Notes: generated by a model from the letters alone, not told the origin. A stretch of 64,000 nt of DNA from Nematostella vectensis (GCF_932526225.1 NC_064047.1:7129501-7193500); one strand, 5' to 3'; counted from the stretch's first letter, positions 1 to 12,194 are shown. Translations and numbers: made by a program.

Positions 1-196
1 TGTGATGCTATAACCTAACTTTAACTCAAATTTGCAGTATATGTAAAAAAAAATCTTAAAACCCCAGCATGTTTGTTAAGTGGATATGTATGTGGTGTAG
101 TATATGGGCCATAGAAGCAAAAGAACTGCTAAACACTTTAAACACATGACAGGTTTTAAGGCTCAAAGTGACTGGCTCAAAACCCATGAAAAAACA

Positions 197-472
197 TAAA
201 AAATATAAACCATTTAGTAAACCTGAAAAATATCAAAATAAAAAGCATTTAGTAAACCTGAAAAACATCAAAATAGAAAACATTTAGTGAACCTTAAAAA
301 CATCAAAATATAAACCATTTAGTGAACCTTAAAAACATCAAAATATAAACCATTTAGTGAACCTGAAAAACATCAAAATATAAACCATTTAGTGAACCTG
401 AAAAACATCAAAATATAAACCATTTAGTGAACCTGAAAAACATCAAAATATAAACCATTTAGTGAACCTGAG
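197..472. repeat. 35-bp minisatellite, about 7-8 copies
   Basis: Consecutive units share the core AACCATTTAGTGAACCTGAA followed by an A-rich half. Later units are nearly identical and the first ones are more diverged. No coding frame runs through the array. Confidence 0.9.
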
Positions 473-1409
473 ATGCATATCAAGGATTTTCCTTAACATC
501 AGGCTTGTAGCCAGGGGGGGTTCGGATGAACCCCCCCACCCTGTTTGAAGGTCTGCTCAGAGCAAACAAAAAAATTATATGGTTTGGCTGGATATACCGT
601 GCACATCAATATGTCTTTAAAAGGACTAGAAAAAATCTTTTTAGAATAATCATCTTTAACACTTCTCCACTTAAAACTGTACTTTTGAAATCTAGACCAC
701 AGGGTCAGGATATCTGGAGTCTAAGCCAATCAGATTCGAGCAGTTTAATTGTCTTTTCTAGACTTGGGATATTTGGAGAATGAGCCAATCATATGAGGTC
801 TCATGGAGTTGCTATTTTGGGGGGTCAGGATATCCCGACAACGAGCCAATCATACTAGGTATCGTTATCAGTGTTCTGGGTATCATCTGTCATTACATGT
901 ACTTGAAAATCAAAGATAAATTCTACACCTTATGGCGCTGCGTGAGAAGGTTGTATCTTCTCTTCCAAAGAAACTGTGTTAATCAATTTTCATATTATAC
1001 AAATATATATGCATACTGGAATTAAGAAATAAACTACTAATAACGTCCTGCTCAAAGAACCGGAAAGGTCAATGTCAGAAACAATGCTAGTATTGCACAG
1101 ACTGATCAAACAAACGAACTCCTAGGTGAAAAAGGCGATCTTCTGAAAAACCATTTGATTGTCGGAGTCTTGTGTGTATTTGTGTGCGCTCAAACAATCC
1201 TAAAAAGTCTGGATGTTCTCAAAATACACGTAACACACTCTCTGACTTCTGAAACACAAATACATGTTTCTCGGACCACCGTCAAAAGGGTCTTATGGGC
1301 AACTAGACCCTTTTAGCCCAATTTGAATTTCACTTACATGTTTAGTAAAATCAGGCTATGCTTTGCTTTCTGCCAAATGCAATGTAATCAGACTAAAAAA
1401 CGTATCTCG

Positions 1410-1835
1410 CATAGTCGGGATATCACAAGTTAGTTTGAAGGTTCCTTATAGTGCTGACAACACAGCTCTAAATACGTCCTAGAGAAGCACACGCAAAGTC
1501 AAGATATTCCGAGATAGTTCGAATGTTCCCGCTAGTGCGTACAACACAGCTCTGCTCAATTAACCTATCCTAGAGAAGCACACACAAAGTTGGAATATCC
1601 CGAGTTAGTTCAAATGTTCCCGCTAGTGCGTACAACACAGCTCTGCTCAATTAACCCGTCCTAGAGAAGCACATGCAAAGTGGGGATATCCCGAGTTAGT
1701 TCGAATGTTCTAACTAGTGCATTCAGAACAGCTCTGCTCAATTAACCCGTCCTAGAGAAGCGCACGTAAAGTCCGGATATCCCGAGTTAGTTTGAATGTT
1801 CCTGCTAGTGCGTACAGTACAACTCTGCTCAATTG
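1410..1835. repeat. About 90-bp tandem repeat, 4-5 copies
   Basis: Each unit contains a GATATCCCGAGTTAGTT-like segment, then a TGCGTACAACACAGCTCTG-like segment, then CCTAGAGAAGCAC. Copies are moderately diverged and the first is partial. Confidence 0.85.
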
Positions 1836-2648
1836 ACCAATATTTCGACTATAGAATAGAATATGGAATAGTAGGCAGAAAGAAAAGCAAATTAGAAGAT
1901 CTAAATGATTTGAGACTGTGTCTCAAATATAAGAAACGTAATTTACGTGTTAGTTTGATGATGTAGCATTATAGGCCAAAAGAAACGAAGCGCAACATAT
2001 TTAAGTGGACTAAAACTTTGTGATATGATAGAAATATAGAATAGAGTCATTTAGATATTTCTTGATTTCGGGAATCATGCGCCAGAAGCGTAATTTGCAG
2101 GCTCTAGTGTCAGATATCCCAGTTATTAAGTCGGATGTTCTAGTCTTATTAGGTAGCATTCGACCAAAAGCAAAGCTCAGCATGATTTTACATGCAAGTG
2201 AATTTTGAAGGCTTAGACAGTCTGCTAAGCTAGACATTATCAATAGAATATTTCTTCCTTCCGGTATGCATAAAAGGTAGAAATATAAGCCATTCAATAA
2301 GTTTTCCGGAATAACCTTGTCTATTTAGTCCTCTAATGTACAGGGGGTTAAGTTGGACAATTCTAAACCGTATTCATATAATTTTGTAAAACTGCAGTTA
2401 ATTTAGCCCATGCATGGTTTTCTTCCAGTTTTGATGATTAAGAGCACATTTTAATTCCACTTGTTTAATTTGATTTTATTGTCCCAAAATCATAAAATCG
2501 CAAAAATAAAGTAACCTGGGTTTTTTTTACGAAAATAGCGAAATTGTGAAAATAAAGTGAGGCAAAATATTGCCATCTCAAAATTGCAAAACTTTGACGT
2601 TGCGAAAATTAATTGTAAAAAGGTAAGTCAGATTTCCTGGATCCTCAC

Positions 2649-5600
2649 CTGTATTTTGTGCGAGCTCTGTTTTTTTCTGTTTGGCAACCTCTGCTATTGC
2701 TTGTCTCACTCCATCCTTACTGTTAAGCCGGGTATTGTCTGGTAGTGCTCTTGCAGTTACACTAAAGTAGGTAGAAAACACAAGATCAAATAAGCTATAT
2801 TATATAATGCACTTAATTGTGCTTACCGATACCATATTGGCAAACTACATAGAAAATAGAATGATTTAGTGTAGGATTTCCATTCAAAAAACATGCAGCC
2901 TGTAAGCTAGGTCTGAATAATAATATTATTATATTATAAGAATAATATTTGAAAGTAAGTACAAAAAATATATAAAAAAGTGAAAAAGTTGTGACCTCAA
3001 AACAGGTGGCTGCGACACGCCAATAACATATACATATATGTACATACTTCTCAAGCAATGACTGTTGTAGTTATTGGCTACTGGCATAACCATAACATAG
3101 ACATATATGTGCAATACAGTACATACTTCTTTAGTAATGAGCGTTTCTAGTTATTGGCTGCTAACACGCCTATAACGAAGACATCTATGTATAATACATA
3201 CTTTTCAAGCAATGAGCGTTTTAGTTATTGGCTGCTAACACGCCCATAACGTAGACATCTATGTAAAATACATACTACTCAAGCAATGAGCGTTTGTAGT
3301 TATTGGCTGCTAACACGCGCATAACGTAGACATCTATGTAAAATACATACTTCTCAAGCAATGAGCATTTGTAGTTATTGGCTGCTAACACGCCCATTAC
3401 GTAGACATCTATGTAAAATACATACTTCTCAAGCAATGAGCATTTGTAGTTATTGGCTGCTAACACGCCCATAACTTAGACATCTATGTATAATACATAC
3501 TTCTCAAGCAATGAGCATTTGTAGTTATTGGCTGCTAACACGCCCATAACGTAGACATTATGTAAAATACATACTTTTCAAGCAATGAGCGTTTGTAGTT
3601 ATTGGCTGCTAACACGCCCATAACGTAGACATCTAATGTAAAACACATACTTCTCAAGCAATGAGCGTTTCTAGTTATTGGCTGCTAGCACGCCTATAAC
3701 GAAGACATCTATGTATAATACATACTTTTCAAGCAATGAGCGTTTTAGTTATTGGCTGCTAACCACCCATAATGTAGACATCTATGTAAAATACATACTT
3801 CTTTAGTAATGAGCGTTTCTAGTTATTGGCTGCTAACACGCCCATAACGTAGACATCTATGTATAATACATACTTCTCAAGCAATGAGCGTTTGCCCATA
3901 ACGTAGACATCTATGTATAATACATACTTTTCAAGCAATGAGCGTTTGTAGTCTTTGGCTGCTAACACGCCCATAACGTAGACATCTATGTATAATACAT
4001 ACTTCTCAAGCAATAAGCGTTTGTAATTATTGGCTGCTAACACGCCCATAAGGTAGACATCTATGTAAAATACATACTTCTCAAGCAATGAGCATTTGTA
4101 GTTATTGGCTGCTAACATGCCTATAACGAAGACATCTATGTATAATACATACTTTTCAAGCAATGAGCGTTTGTAGTTATTGGCTGCTAACATGCCCATA
4201 ACATGGACATCTATGTAAAATACATACTTCTCAATCAATGAGCGTTTGTAGTTATTGGCTGCTAACACACCCATAACATGGACATTAGGCTGCAGTTCCA
4301 GCACCCCTGCAATTCCCTCAGCCTTTAGTTGGGTCACATGCTGACATTCTGGGCATGTAACTTGAGTCTTCTGCAGTCGAGAAAGCTTGATAATGCAGCT
4401 ATCGCAGAAAGTATGGCCACATTCCAGGAGTAACGGAAGGTGCACCTTCTTTGTCTTGCTTATCTCTATGGAGAAAGTTTGAATAATCTAGATTTTAAAA
4501 GGTTATTGTGTGATTTTTATTTTATTCTTATTTTCCAAAAGAAAAGCAGTCTTCATAAAAACAGAAAAGACTGTAGAACCATCCCCCCCCAAAAAAAAAA
4601 TTTTAGTTTCCGACCTCCCTGACAAGCTTTAAGGTAGTTTTAATTTTTTTTTTTAAATTATTATCGGACAGTGTCCTATGATTGGACACAGAAAAAATCA
4701 TAAATATCTAAAACAATAGTAAAACATGCTGAAAAATGGACTATCAAGTTGAAGAAGCTTTTAACAAGTGTTTATTTATTCACTAGAAATAAATCTAATC
4801 TCATGCACTGCATAAGTGTGTTTGAAATTCTCTTATTTTATCTGAATACACATTAAGGACAAAAAGCTGTAGGAAAAACCCAACATTTATCAATCATGAT
4901 GAAAGTTGCTAGGTCATTTTCTTCTTGATTTTCCAGGATGTAATTTGGTCGCTGTTTCCGTAGACACCTCGGAATAGATTGAGTTCTTTGAACCTAGCCT
5001 CTGTGCCAGAAGAGCCGAGCAATTGCCTAACAATTCAATGTAAATTTTAGCAATCCCCAAGTGAATGCACATTTCACTGTGCAACTTGTTACATGCGTGA
5101 TACATGTGTTTGAATTGCTTGCTACGGAGAAGAAAGAATCTCAAACTATAATCTTTCATGACTTTTGCAAAGCACATTTGTCAATAATTATTGTCAAGGG
5201 TTTTATCAAGTTTCAAAGTTGGTGGTGGAGATTGATAAGTAGAGGATGGATGTTTAATTAGTTCAATTAAATTTCAATCAACTTTTTTAAAAAGTAGCTG
5301 GCACTCTGTGGAAAAAAGCTGGTGGTTTCGATGGCCGCCGGGGCCTAATGAAACCCCTGATTGTCTGTAGTATTTTAGAGAAATGAAGCATTGTTTCCTC
5401 GTTGTTTTTTGTAAAGAAATCTACTGTCTGATAATAGGGCAGTCCTGTCGGTAGGAACAAGTATAGGATAACAGTTAACAAAACACTTCATATAATCATT
5501 TTCTCTCAAACTGAATTTTTGTTATCTAGGTCGAATTATTTTGTTTGATAGTCAGTGAATTCTTAGCGCAAACTAAGGTGTCCAATAATAGGTAGGATTT

Positions 5601-6087
5601 TACTTAAGTTGACTGAACACATTAGTGAAAACAACAAATTATGATGACAAGTAATTGAGGTTTCATTGAACTAATGGCTCTATTGGCTTGATTCAAGCAC
5701 AGCACGTTACTCATTAGCATATCAATACAAATCACTGTTTTGTTGTCGATACCCCCCCCCCCCCCCACTCCCATAAACAACACGCTGTTATTTCAAGCCT
5801 GACTGAATGAGAGAGAATTAATTGAGCGCTTACTTATCAACAATAAAACAAACACTAAGGTTCAGTAATACATTCAGCCGCAGTTTTATCCGTTGAAAAT
5901 AATTGATGAGAAGTGCGGTGCTTCAGCTCGAGTAGAAAGTCCGAACGTGTTTCTCACTCAATCAAGTCTCTGAATCGACTTTGCAAACATTATAGCTAAG
6001 CATTTCCCCTCTGCTACAAGAATCATAACCCTCACCTCTAAAGCTGAAGTTCCTGCAGCAGTTTGGGCAATTAGGTGTTCTTTGCAT
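2649..6087 (-). CDS. RING-finger (C3HC4) protein, 5' part of gene; probable E3 ubiquitin ligase
   Basis: Three exons join in phase on the minus strand: 6087-6036 (start codon, 17 codons + 1 base, donor gtgagg), 4465-4228 (acceptor after a pyrimidine tract, donor gtatgt) and 2761-2649 (donor gtgagg). The joined protein starts MQRTPNCPNCCRNFSF and contains a complete RING: C7, C10, C33, H35, C38, C41, C55, C58, with the typical CGHTFCDSC core. RING domains of this type bind two zinc ions and recruit E2 enzymes, so an E3 ligase role is likely by family. The first zinc pair is in exon 1 and the rest in exon 2. Exon 3 encodes a charged, probably helical segment (AIAEVAKQKKTELAQ). The model is open at its 3' end after about 134 codons, so the gene probably runs off the left edge. 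Intron 2 is filled by a 75-bp repeat copied from the end of exon 2. The family member was not identified. Confidence 0.72.
3003..4300 (-). repeat. 75-bp minisatellite carrying copies of an exon end and splice donor
   Basis: About 16-17 units of roughly 75 bp run through intron 2 of the RING gene. Read on the minus strand, each unit encodes VLAANNYKRSLLEK or a close variant followed by the donor-like GTATGTATT. This matches the last codons of RING exon 2 and its 5' splice site at 4228/4227. The unit therefore spans the exon-intron boundary. Because 75 is a multiple of three, much of the array also stays open in frame with the exon (through about 3819), so a repeat-extended protein is conceivable. 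Units near 3000-3200 are the most diverged. Confidence 0.88.
5195..5352. mobile_element. Short inverted-repeat element (family shared with 40530-40692)
   Basis: The segment begins with an AGGGTTTTATCAAGTTTCA-like end and finishes with GGGGCCTAATGAAACCCCT, giving a short imperfect terminal inverted repeat. A related copy with the same two ends and the same internal GGTGG-GA-ATTGATAAGTAG motif lies at 40530-40692. No coding capacity is visible, so a MITE-like non-autonomous element is the simplest reading. Confidence 0.55.
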
Positions 6088-6820
6088 GGCGAACTAGGGA
6101 TAAATTAGCGCAAGAAAAGTACAATTTACGAGTTCACACAAACGTGCACATAGCCGCCATTACAAGATGTCAAACTTCAGCGCTCACGTGGATTGTCTGG
6201 GGCCGAACACAAGTTTAGCCAATCAGAGACAGCCTGTTAAAGAAAACCGGAAACGTCCTAGCGATTGAATTTATATTTTTGGACCAGTGTCCTCAATTAG
6301 CTTGTATTCTAGATATAAATCCAGACACTCAAATAAAGTTTCTCAAATACCATCAAGTACTCCACTTATATAGCCCGTGTTCCACCCGAATTAGCCCTTC
6401 ATTGGGATGAAACGTAGAAGGTACAGGCCGCGGTCACTTCACTCAAGATCCAGGGTGGCTAAACTTAAAAAAAAAAAACTACTAAAATTTTCCAACTCAA
6501 TTCTTACCCCTAAAACAAGCATCATTTCGGCTTATAAAAGGTGATTCTATTCAACCCATGAAACCAACGTCATACCCTTGGTCGCACCCTATGCGTTATG
6601 GGGTGTGCACGCGTACTGCGAGCTCACTGAACGGCTGAACGGTTGAAATCCATACGAAGACGCTAAATAACGTCATGCTTGTCGGTTTACATTAACCCAT
6701 TGACTCCTGGCTTTTTTTAGCTGAATTTACAAAAAAAAAAACAGACTGAAAACAGATACCCTCCCCCCCCCCCCCTATTCTGAGTTTTATACAGCCCGTC
6801 AAAGTCAAACACAGCTGCAC

Positions 6821-7367
6821 CTAGTCAGCGGTATCCAAGCTTTCCAACAGTGCTTTGCGGTCCCCACTTTTAATCCCTCGTCGTTGTGCTGAAGCCAGCA
6901 CAAGCTGATGGTTGCTTGTATTTTTCATCAAAAATACAGCTATGAGCATGTTAGGAGAGTGTCTCAGGACATCATGAAGTCTTTTGGGGCATAATTGAGT
7001 GCTTTGCTTAGATATTTGCAAGCAAAGGTGGATTCATGATGATCTTTTTCTTGTTTGGCTTTGCCTGGATGAGAAAATAATTTTCTAATGAATCACCACA
7101 GCTCTCCTAAATGCTGTCTTTTCTGAAACCAAATTGATTCCAAAATTGTTTACACATTGCTATTCTGGGTCTGTATGACCTGGAATTGATTTGTTTGGCT
7201 TCGGGGTGAAAAGACTTAAAAAACCATCTGACTTTGGGGAGAGAAGTGTTGACTGGCCCTCCCATCGTGAATTTTCCCCTGGATCTCCCAGAATGCTTTG
7301 CAATACGCAAAGACGTCTTCGTGGTTGTACAAGCCTTCAAGGAGTGGACATTGTGTTTTGAGGCCAT
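6821..7367 (-). other. Unrecognised open stretches, possible exon fragments
   Basis: Two minus-strand stretches lie in different frames. 7367-7107 (86 codons) includes a basic N-terminal part, and 7021-6821 (66 codons) begins MQISKQSTQLCPKRLHDVL and contains VLRHSPNMLIAVFLMKN. A TTTTCTCATCCAG acceptor-like site lies between them near 7060. I do not recognise either product. They may be exons of an unknown minus-strand gene, a decayed retrocopy or chance frames. Confidence 0.2.
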
Positions 7368-7654
7368 GGAAATGTACCTGGAGGATCAGAATAAAGGTAT
7401 CTATTTGTGTCTTGAGCTGTGTTTGCTGATCTCTCTCCCTTGTGTGGTATTTTGAGCGTTTTATTGAGAGGGGTGATTCTGCTTTTCACTCCTTGTTCTA
7501 TTTGAGATTTGTCAAAGAACCAGTGCTATTATTTGGCTTAAGAGTAGATGCCAACACCTTGGTTGGATGCATATCTGCAAGACCATTTATCCCTTAGACT
7601 GATGCCTGAGTATCTTCATCTTGTTGTGTTTATTTTGCATTTATGAATTTTTTG

Positions 7655-7915
7655 GGTTGTGGGTATTTCTCAAAGCCGGTACAGGCCGGTTGAGGGGTCA
7701 ATGTGTTTAGTATATCCTGCTAGCCGGCTCGGAAATGTTTTGATTTCGAATACTGGAAGTTCTGTGGCGCGCTCGAAAGCCGAGGTGCGCTGGGGCCAGG
7801 GCTCCTCACACACAACAGCAGAGGAGCTCTGGGAACGAGACTGCTTCTACCTCCCCGAATAAGCCCGAATGAGAGCCGGCTAGCAGGCTACATAATAGAC
7901 AGAAATACCCTTGTG
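7655..7915. mobile_element. Inverted-repeat element (MITE-like)
   Basis: The left arm contains GGGTATTTCT and, further in, CCTGCTAGCCGGCTC. The right arm contains the reverse complements GAGCCGGCTAGCAGG and AGAAATACCC in mirrored order. The two nested matches define a palindromic unit of about 260 bp. The open frame on the plus strand inside it (7659-7862) has no recognisable product. Confidence 0.6.
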
Positions 7916-8463
7916 GGAGGGGATGGGGTTAGCATATCAGTCAATCTTCAAAAACTGTCGTTTTTGGGAGTCCCTTTTTTCATAGTTTCTCTTTTAATCA
8001 CTCCAGAACTTTGTAGGTCAAGAATTTTAACGCAAACTTACAGGAATTCGTGTTTACTACGATTTTGCTGGCAGCCATCTTATTAGAAATGAAGCAATAT
8101 CAATGGTCTCCCACGCGCTCGCGCCAGGCTCTTTTAGACCATTTATAAAAACGACAGCCATTGATTGAAATGATGGTTAACACGCCTCCTAATATTTTTT
8201 GTTATATAATTGTCGAAAATTGGCAAGCGAAAGCATGAAAGGATTGGAGTTTGAGGAAATCCTTGCCCCTTCTCTCCTCTTTGCCAAGAGACTTTAGAAA
8301 TAATGAAATGAAAATATAGAAGAGAAAGGCGTCCCCCCCCCCCCCCCCGCCCCGGACATGGATTAGCTGTGGATCCAGCTTTGATCAGTCAGAATAATAA
8401 TTACAGGCGTGTACCCAGGATTTGCTGAGGGGAAGGGAGGGAGCAAGTTTATAGGTATCCTAT

Positions 8464-8575
8464 AGTTTACTTCCGGTCGATTACGTAACAATATCCGATG
8501 ATTTTTAACGGAAAACGCGAAAAATATTTCAAAATATTGATAGCAGTGTGTTCTTCGGGCGTTCTTTGCAGAGCT
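8464..8575. mobile_element. Partial copy of the AGCCGCATTGTCACC MITE family
   Basis: This stretch matches the left interior of the element at 35737-35990: GTTTACTTCCGGTCGATTA, a TTTTTAACGGAAAA segment and an AGCAGTGTGTTCTT-like segment. The outer TIR bases and the right end are missing, so it is a truncated copy just downstream of the GPCR stop codon. Confidence 0.65.
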
Positions 8576-8603
8576 CGAACGTGATATTATAAAGTCCCGC
8601 GGC

Positions 8604-9722
8604 TTACAACTTTTGCTCTTGTTGAATGGCGTCTAGGAAGTCTGGAGTTCTCAGTTCCTTTGCACTTGAAGTGCCTCTTCGCCAATCAAACGATGGCCTG
8701 CGTCGATGAATGGCACGAACTAGAGACGCAATGTTTCTATAATCGTCCTCTACACCAACTTGCGGTCTCGCTAACTTCCTTTTCAGAACAGGAGGACAGA
8801 AGCTCAAAAGAACATCATAGTAACCTTTACGGAATGTCTTGTTTGTTATGCCATAGATTGCTGGGTTTACTACAGAGTTGAAGAATGCAAGAAACGTCAG
8901 GAAGTGTGAGACCGAGGAGTCCTTCCCTATGACTTGAAATTCCGAAACAATCATTAGAACTTGTTTTGGCATCCAGCAAATGATCATCAATGCAGAAGCT
9001 GCTCCGACCATCCTCGTTACGGTCTTCCGAGTGGACGGCGACGACGAAAATGTCAGTCGGCTCTCGCGTCGTGTAGTTTCCGTAAAATTGTTTCTGAAAG
9101 TCATATGAAGAAACATTGCCAACATAAAGACGGACGGGATAAAGATTCTTCCAAGAAATTGAAAAATTGCAACTATTCCAGCAGCGCTTCCCCAGACGTT
9201 ATTCCAACTACAACGCTGAGATGGAATATTTTCTGGGGAAAAAGACACCTCAAATGGTAGGGTGCAACAAAGGAAACATGCTACACAATACACTGAAATC
9301 AGTGAAACAACGACGCGCCTTTTGCTAAAGCTGGCTTGGTATCGGAGAGGCTGTACAACAGCAAACCAACGCTCTATCGTCAGGAGAAGACATAAAAAGA
9401 CTGAGCTTACACCCAATGTATATAGAAGCCATCGGGACCATAGTAGTCTGCAGACGATTTCCCCTCCTAAATATCCATCAGGATATGGAAAGCTTTCTCT
9501 AAATATAAATGTTGGTGTGAATAATATGTTGATTGAGATTGTGAAGTCTGTAGTGGCAAGAGTAAGGAAAAACACGTTATACGTTTTTCTTAGCAGGTGT
9601 TTTTTCCTTACAAAAAGGGCGAGAACCATGGAGTTACCAATAAATGCCAAAATGACAATGCAAATGTATGCAATTCGAGCAGTTGAGTTGTGTGGACCTG
9701 GTGCTGACATGGTGCTGTTCAT
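8604..9722 (-). CDS. Class A (rhodopsin-family) G protein-coupled receptor, intronless
   Basis: A single 372-codon exon encodes a seven-helix receptor. Class A landmarks are present: N30 in helix 1 (GNSMVLALF), D59 in helix 2 (LATTD), a cysteine pair C91 (top of helix 3) and C171 (second extracellular loop), ERW at 117-119 in place of the usual DRY, CWMP at 249-252 in helix 6 and NPAIY at 286-290 in helix 7. N-glycosylation sequons lie at N2 and N12 of the short N-terminus. The C-terminal tail is about 75 residues, basic and Ser/Thr-containing. The receptor should couple extracellular ligands to heterotrimeric G proteins. The ligand cannot be read from sequence; the layout resembles peptide or amine-like receptors of the large cnidarian expansions, which are often single-exon genes. 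The ERW variant is a common conservative change. A longer, overlapping open frame lies upstream in another frame (9996-9634). Confidence 0.93.
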   Translation of the reverse strand: MNSTMSAPGPHNSTARIAYICIVILAFIGNSMVLALFVRKKHLLRKTYNVFFLTLATTDFTISINILFTPTFIFRESFPYPDGYLGGEIVCRLLWSRWLLYTLGVSSVFLCLLLTIERWFAVVQPLRYQASFSKRRVVVSLISVYCVACFLCCTLPFEVSFSPENIPSQRCSWNNVWGSAAGIVAIFQFLGRIFIPSVFMLAMFLHMTFRNNFTETTRRESRLTFSSSPSTRKTVTRMVGAASALMIICWMPKQVLMIVSEFQVIGKDSSVSHFLTFLAFFNSVVNPAIYGITNKTFRKGYYDVLLSFCPPVLKRKLARPQVGVEDDYRNIASLVRAIHRRRPSFDWRRGTSSAKELRTPDFLDAIQQEQKL

Positions 9723-10955
9723 TTTGTCGCGCAGTATAGCTTGTATCTACTCCCTTGTTATTCCTAGAAAATTTGAACTTTATTTGTTTTGAAAAAGATC
9801 TATTCCTATTCTCGTTGTTGCTGTTGTTGTCTTCGAGTATGCAAATTGCCCTTAGTACTACAAGAATAGCTGTGATTTTTAGAATGATATTGAAGATGAG
9901 GAAGTTCAAACAAAATTTAAGGCCAATATCAACTGGGCGTTCCTTATACAGGAAATCTTGGCGGATGAATTTCCTAAGTTCTTTACTTAAAGTCAACTCG
10001 CTGATGGGGGCTTCTTTGTTCTGGGCTTCAAATACCTTTGGTGTAAGTCTTCATTCAATTCTTCATAGAGCGTTATAGACTTATACTAATGAAGATCCAG
10101 ACTCGTTTATTAGTCTTCACATTGATTTTTCGTCATCAGACTTCATGTTTCTTCTTTTTGCATCCCTCTGTTTCCTTCTACATGTCTGAGAAACGCCATT
10201 TTGTCAACAATTCCGTCCCCAGCAAAAAGGCAGATGCAGTTCGCTTGATCTACAATCTTGAAATACAAAATAAACAATACAGTTTCTTGCTTTTCTTTGG
10301 AGTCGCAATTGCTTTTATGCTTTCATATAGGTGTCTTTAAATTTTTTTTTTTTCCAGAATCATTCCAAACCTTGCCATTAGTGTTCAAAATGACGCAGTT
10401 CTCGCAGAGGAAATGCTTTATCACGAAAAAATGTCTTTGCTTTGGTAGAACGCAATCGCCTTTTTTTATCAGACGTGATCTGAGAGAACTCGCCTGATTG
10501 CGAAAATCAAAAGGAAAAACCTTTCGCCACCTGTCCTTTAAGATAAAAGACTCCATGAGCAATATTTGACCAAGATGATTATGTTTAAATGAACGTCTAA
10601 CGTTCTCCCCCGGGCATAAACTATTATCATGGACGCACGTAATAAGAAAATTGCAACCGAAAACCGGCATTTAGGGAAAAACGAAGCAAATTACTTAAAA
10701 TGTTTTTTTGTAATAATGCACGGACTTTAGATGAATTGTTTAAAAGAAAACACCATTTATTTGCGAAATGTTTTGAAGTTTTTTTTCATATTATGATTAA
10801 TGATCCTTATACGCAAGGTCGCATTTTTAATTAAAATAATATTCTTATTTTCCTAGTATTTATAAATCTAAAAAGGCAAGGATCTTTAATTTTTTTTTTC
10901 TTTTCCTTTCGCCTCCAAGGTCGTTTGTATCATGGCAAATATCACTTTTCTTTAT

Positions 10956-11123
10956 CTCTCTGAAGATCCGCTTTCAACCTCTAGGCGCCGATCAAAGCGA
11001 GGGACGTTATTCTAAAAGTGGGTAATTTTATTAAAAGTTCTCTCTGAAGATCCGCTTTCAACCTCTAGGCGCCGATCAAAGCGAGGGACGTTATTCTAAA
11101 AGTGGGTAATTTTATTAAAAGTT
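10956..11123. repeat. 84-bp perfect tandem duplication
   Basis: 10956-11039 is repeated without visible change at 11040-11123, beginning CTCTCTGAAGATCC and ending TTAAAAGTT. The lack of divergence means that the duplication is recent or is an assembly artefact. Confidence 0.92.
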
Positions 11124-12194
11124 AAGTAGCCGTCGAGATAAGCGGGAACAGGAAAAGAAGTTGGCCCGACGAGTCGATATCTATCGAAACAACTTCCTTT
11201 TTGTTTCCAATTTTGCAGCTTTCTGGGTGCTTCATCTGCGCCACGGCGGTTTCTTGCAGATGACTCCCAAACTTATCCCACAGGTTTTGTTTTGCTTTAG
11301 TGTAGCATAGCGGATTTTAGAACTGAGTTTTAATTGTCCTAAACAGCCTAAACATCTCTGTCTATGGCTGACGTTTGTCTAAATGGTATAAAAAAGCCTA
11401 AGGCGCGTGAGCGGGAACCCTATGATGTCTAAAGTGTCCCAATTCCTTTCAAGACGGCGGCCAGAGAAAAAAACGTCGTAAAGGGAAAAAATATACGCAG
11501 TGGCTATATGCCCGACAGTTTTTAATTTATCCAAGTAAATTGTCGACCTAGTAAGTTCAATGTATTCTAAATATGTTGGGAAAGGGCAATCAAATCTGAA
11601 TTGAGCTTTGTTGTTGGAATTGAAAGTTTTTTCTTGCCGTATAAACCATAAAATCGCTATTTTAGTGAAATTTTATCTGCTACAATAACACAGTCGGGAA
11701 AGAAAAACATTAAACCATAACAAAAAAGCTCAAGTCAAACATACGCTTGAAATTTCTAACTTAATATAGAATACTTTGAACTCACAATTTACAGTGATTT
11801 TTAGCAAATTGAGAACTGCCGTCATTTAGCAGTAGGTTGTAGAAAAAGTGTAGAAAAAGTGCCACTAGAATTACGATTTTATAGTGTACAGAGACAACAG
11901 AAAACATTCAATACCGACAACAAAGCTAAATTCAGATTGACTTGCCCTTTGTCAACCAATGTAGAATACTTTGAACTCAGTAGGTGGACAATTTATTGGG
12001 TTATTTGAATTTGAAAACTCTCTGGCATAATCACTGCGAAAAAAATAACATAAAAAAAATATAAATAAGGGAATACTTGATTTAGGAGACCAGAGGCGGC
12101 GGAGCTATGGCCTAAAAGTAGAGGAGCTCAATTTTCATTTTCAAGATGAATATGTCCGGGGGCATGGTTTCCATAAAAATAAAAAAAAAAACTA

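Larger units (their letters stand above)
1..2648. other. Left-edge non-coding region, repeat-rich
   Basis: No convincing exon was found on either strand. The stretch holds a 35-bp tandem array (about 197-472), a G/C-run element around 503-535 of the kind that also appears near 24247, a loose repeat of a segment containing a GAGCCAATCA-like core (about 700-860), and a roughly 90-bp tandem repeat (about 1410-1835). Later exons of the minus-strand RING gene could lie here or beyond the window edge, but no segment with a matching phase and clear splice sites was recognised. Confidence 0.5.
6088..8603. other. Intergenic region between RING gene and GPCR gene
   Basis: No confident gene was found. 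CCAATCAG sits at about 6218-6225, upstream of the minus-strand RING start, and could be a promoter element. Two short unrecognised open stretches on the minus strand (7021-6821 and 7367-7107) are discussed separately. The rest contains an inverted-repeat element (about 7655-7915), homopolymer C runs (about 6762-6775 and 8334-8348) and a partial MITE next to the GPCR 3' end. Confidence 0.5.
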
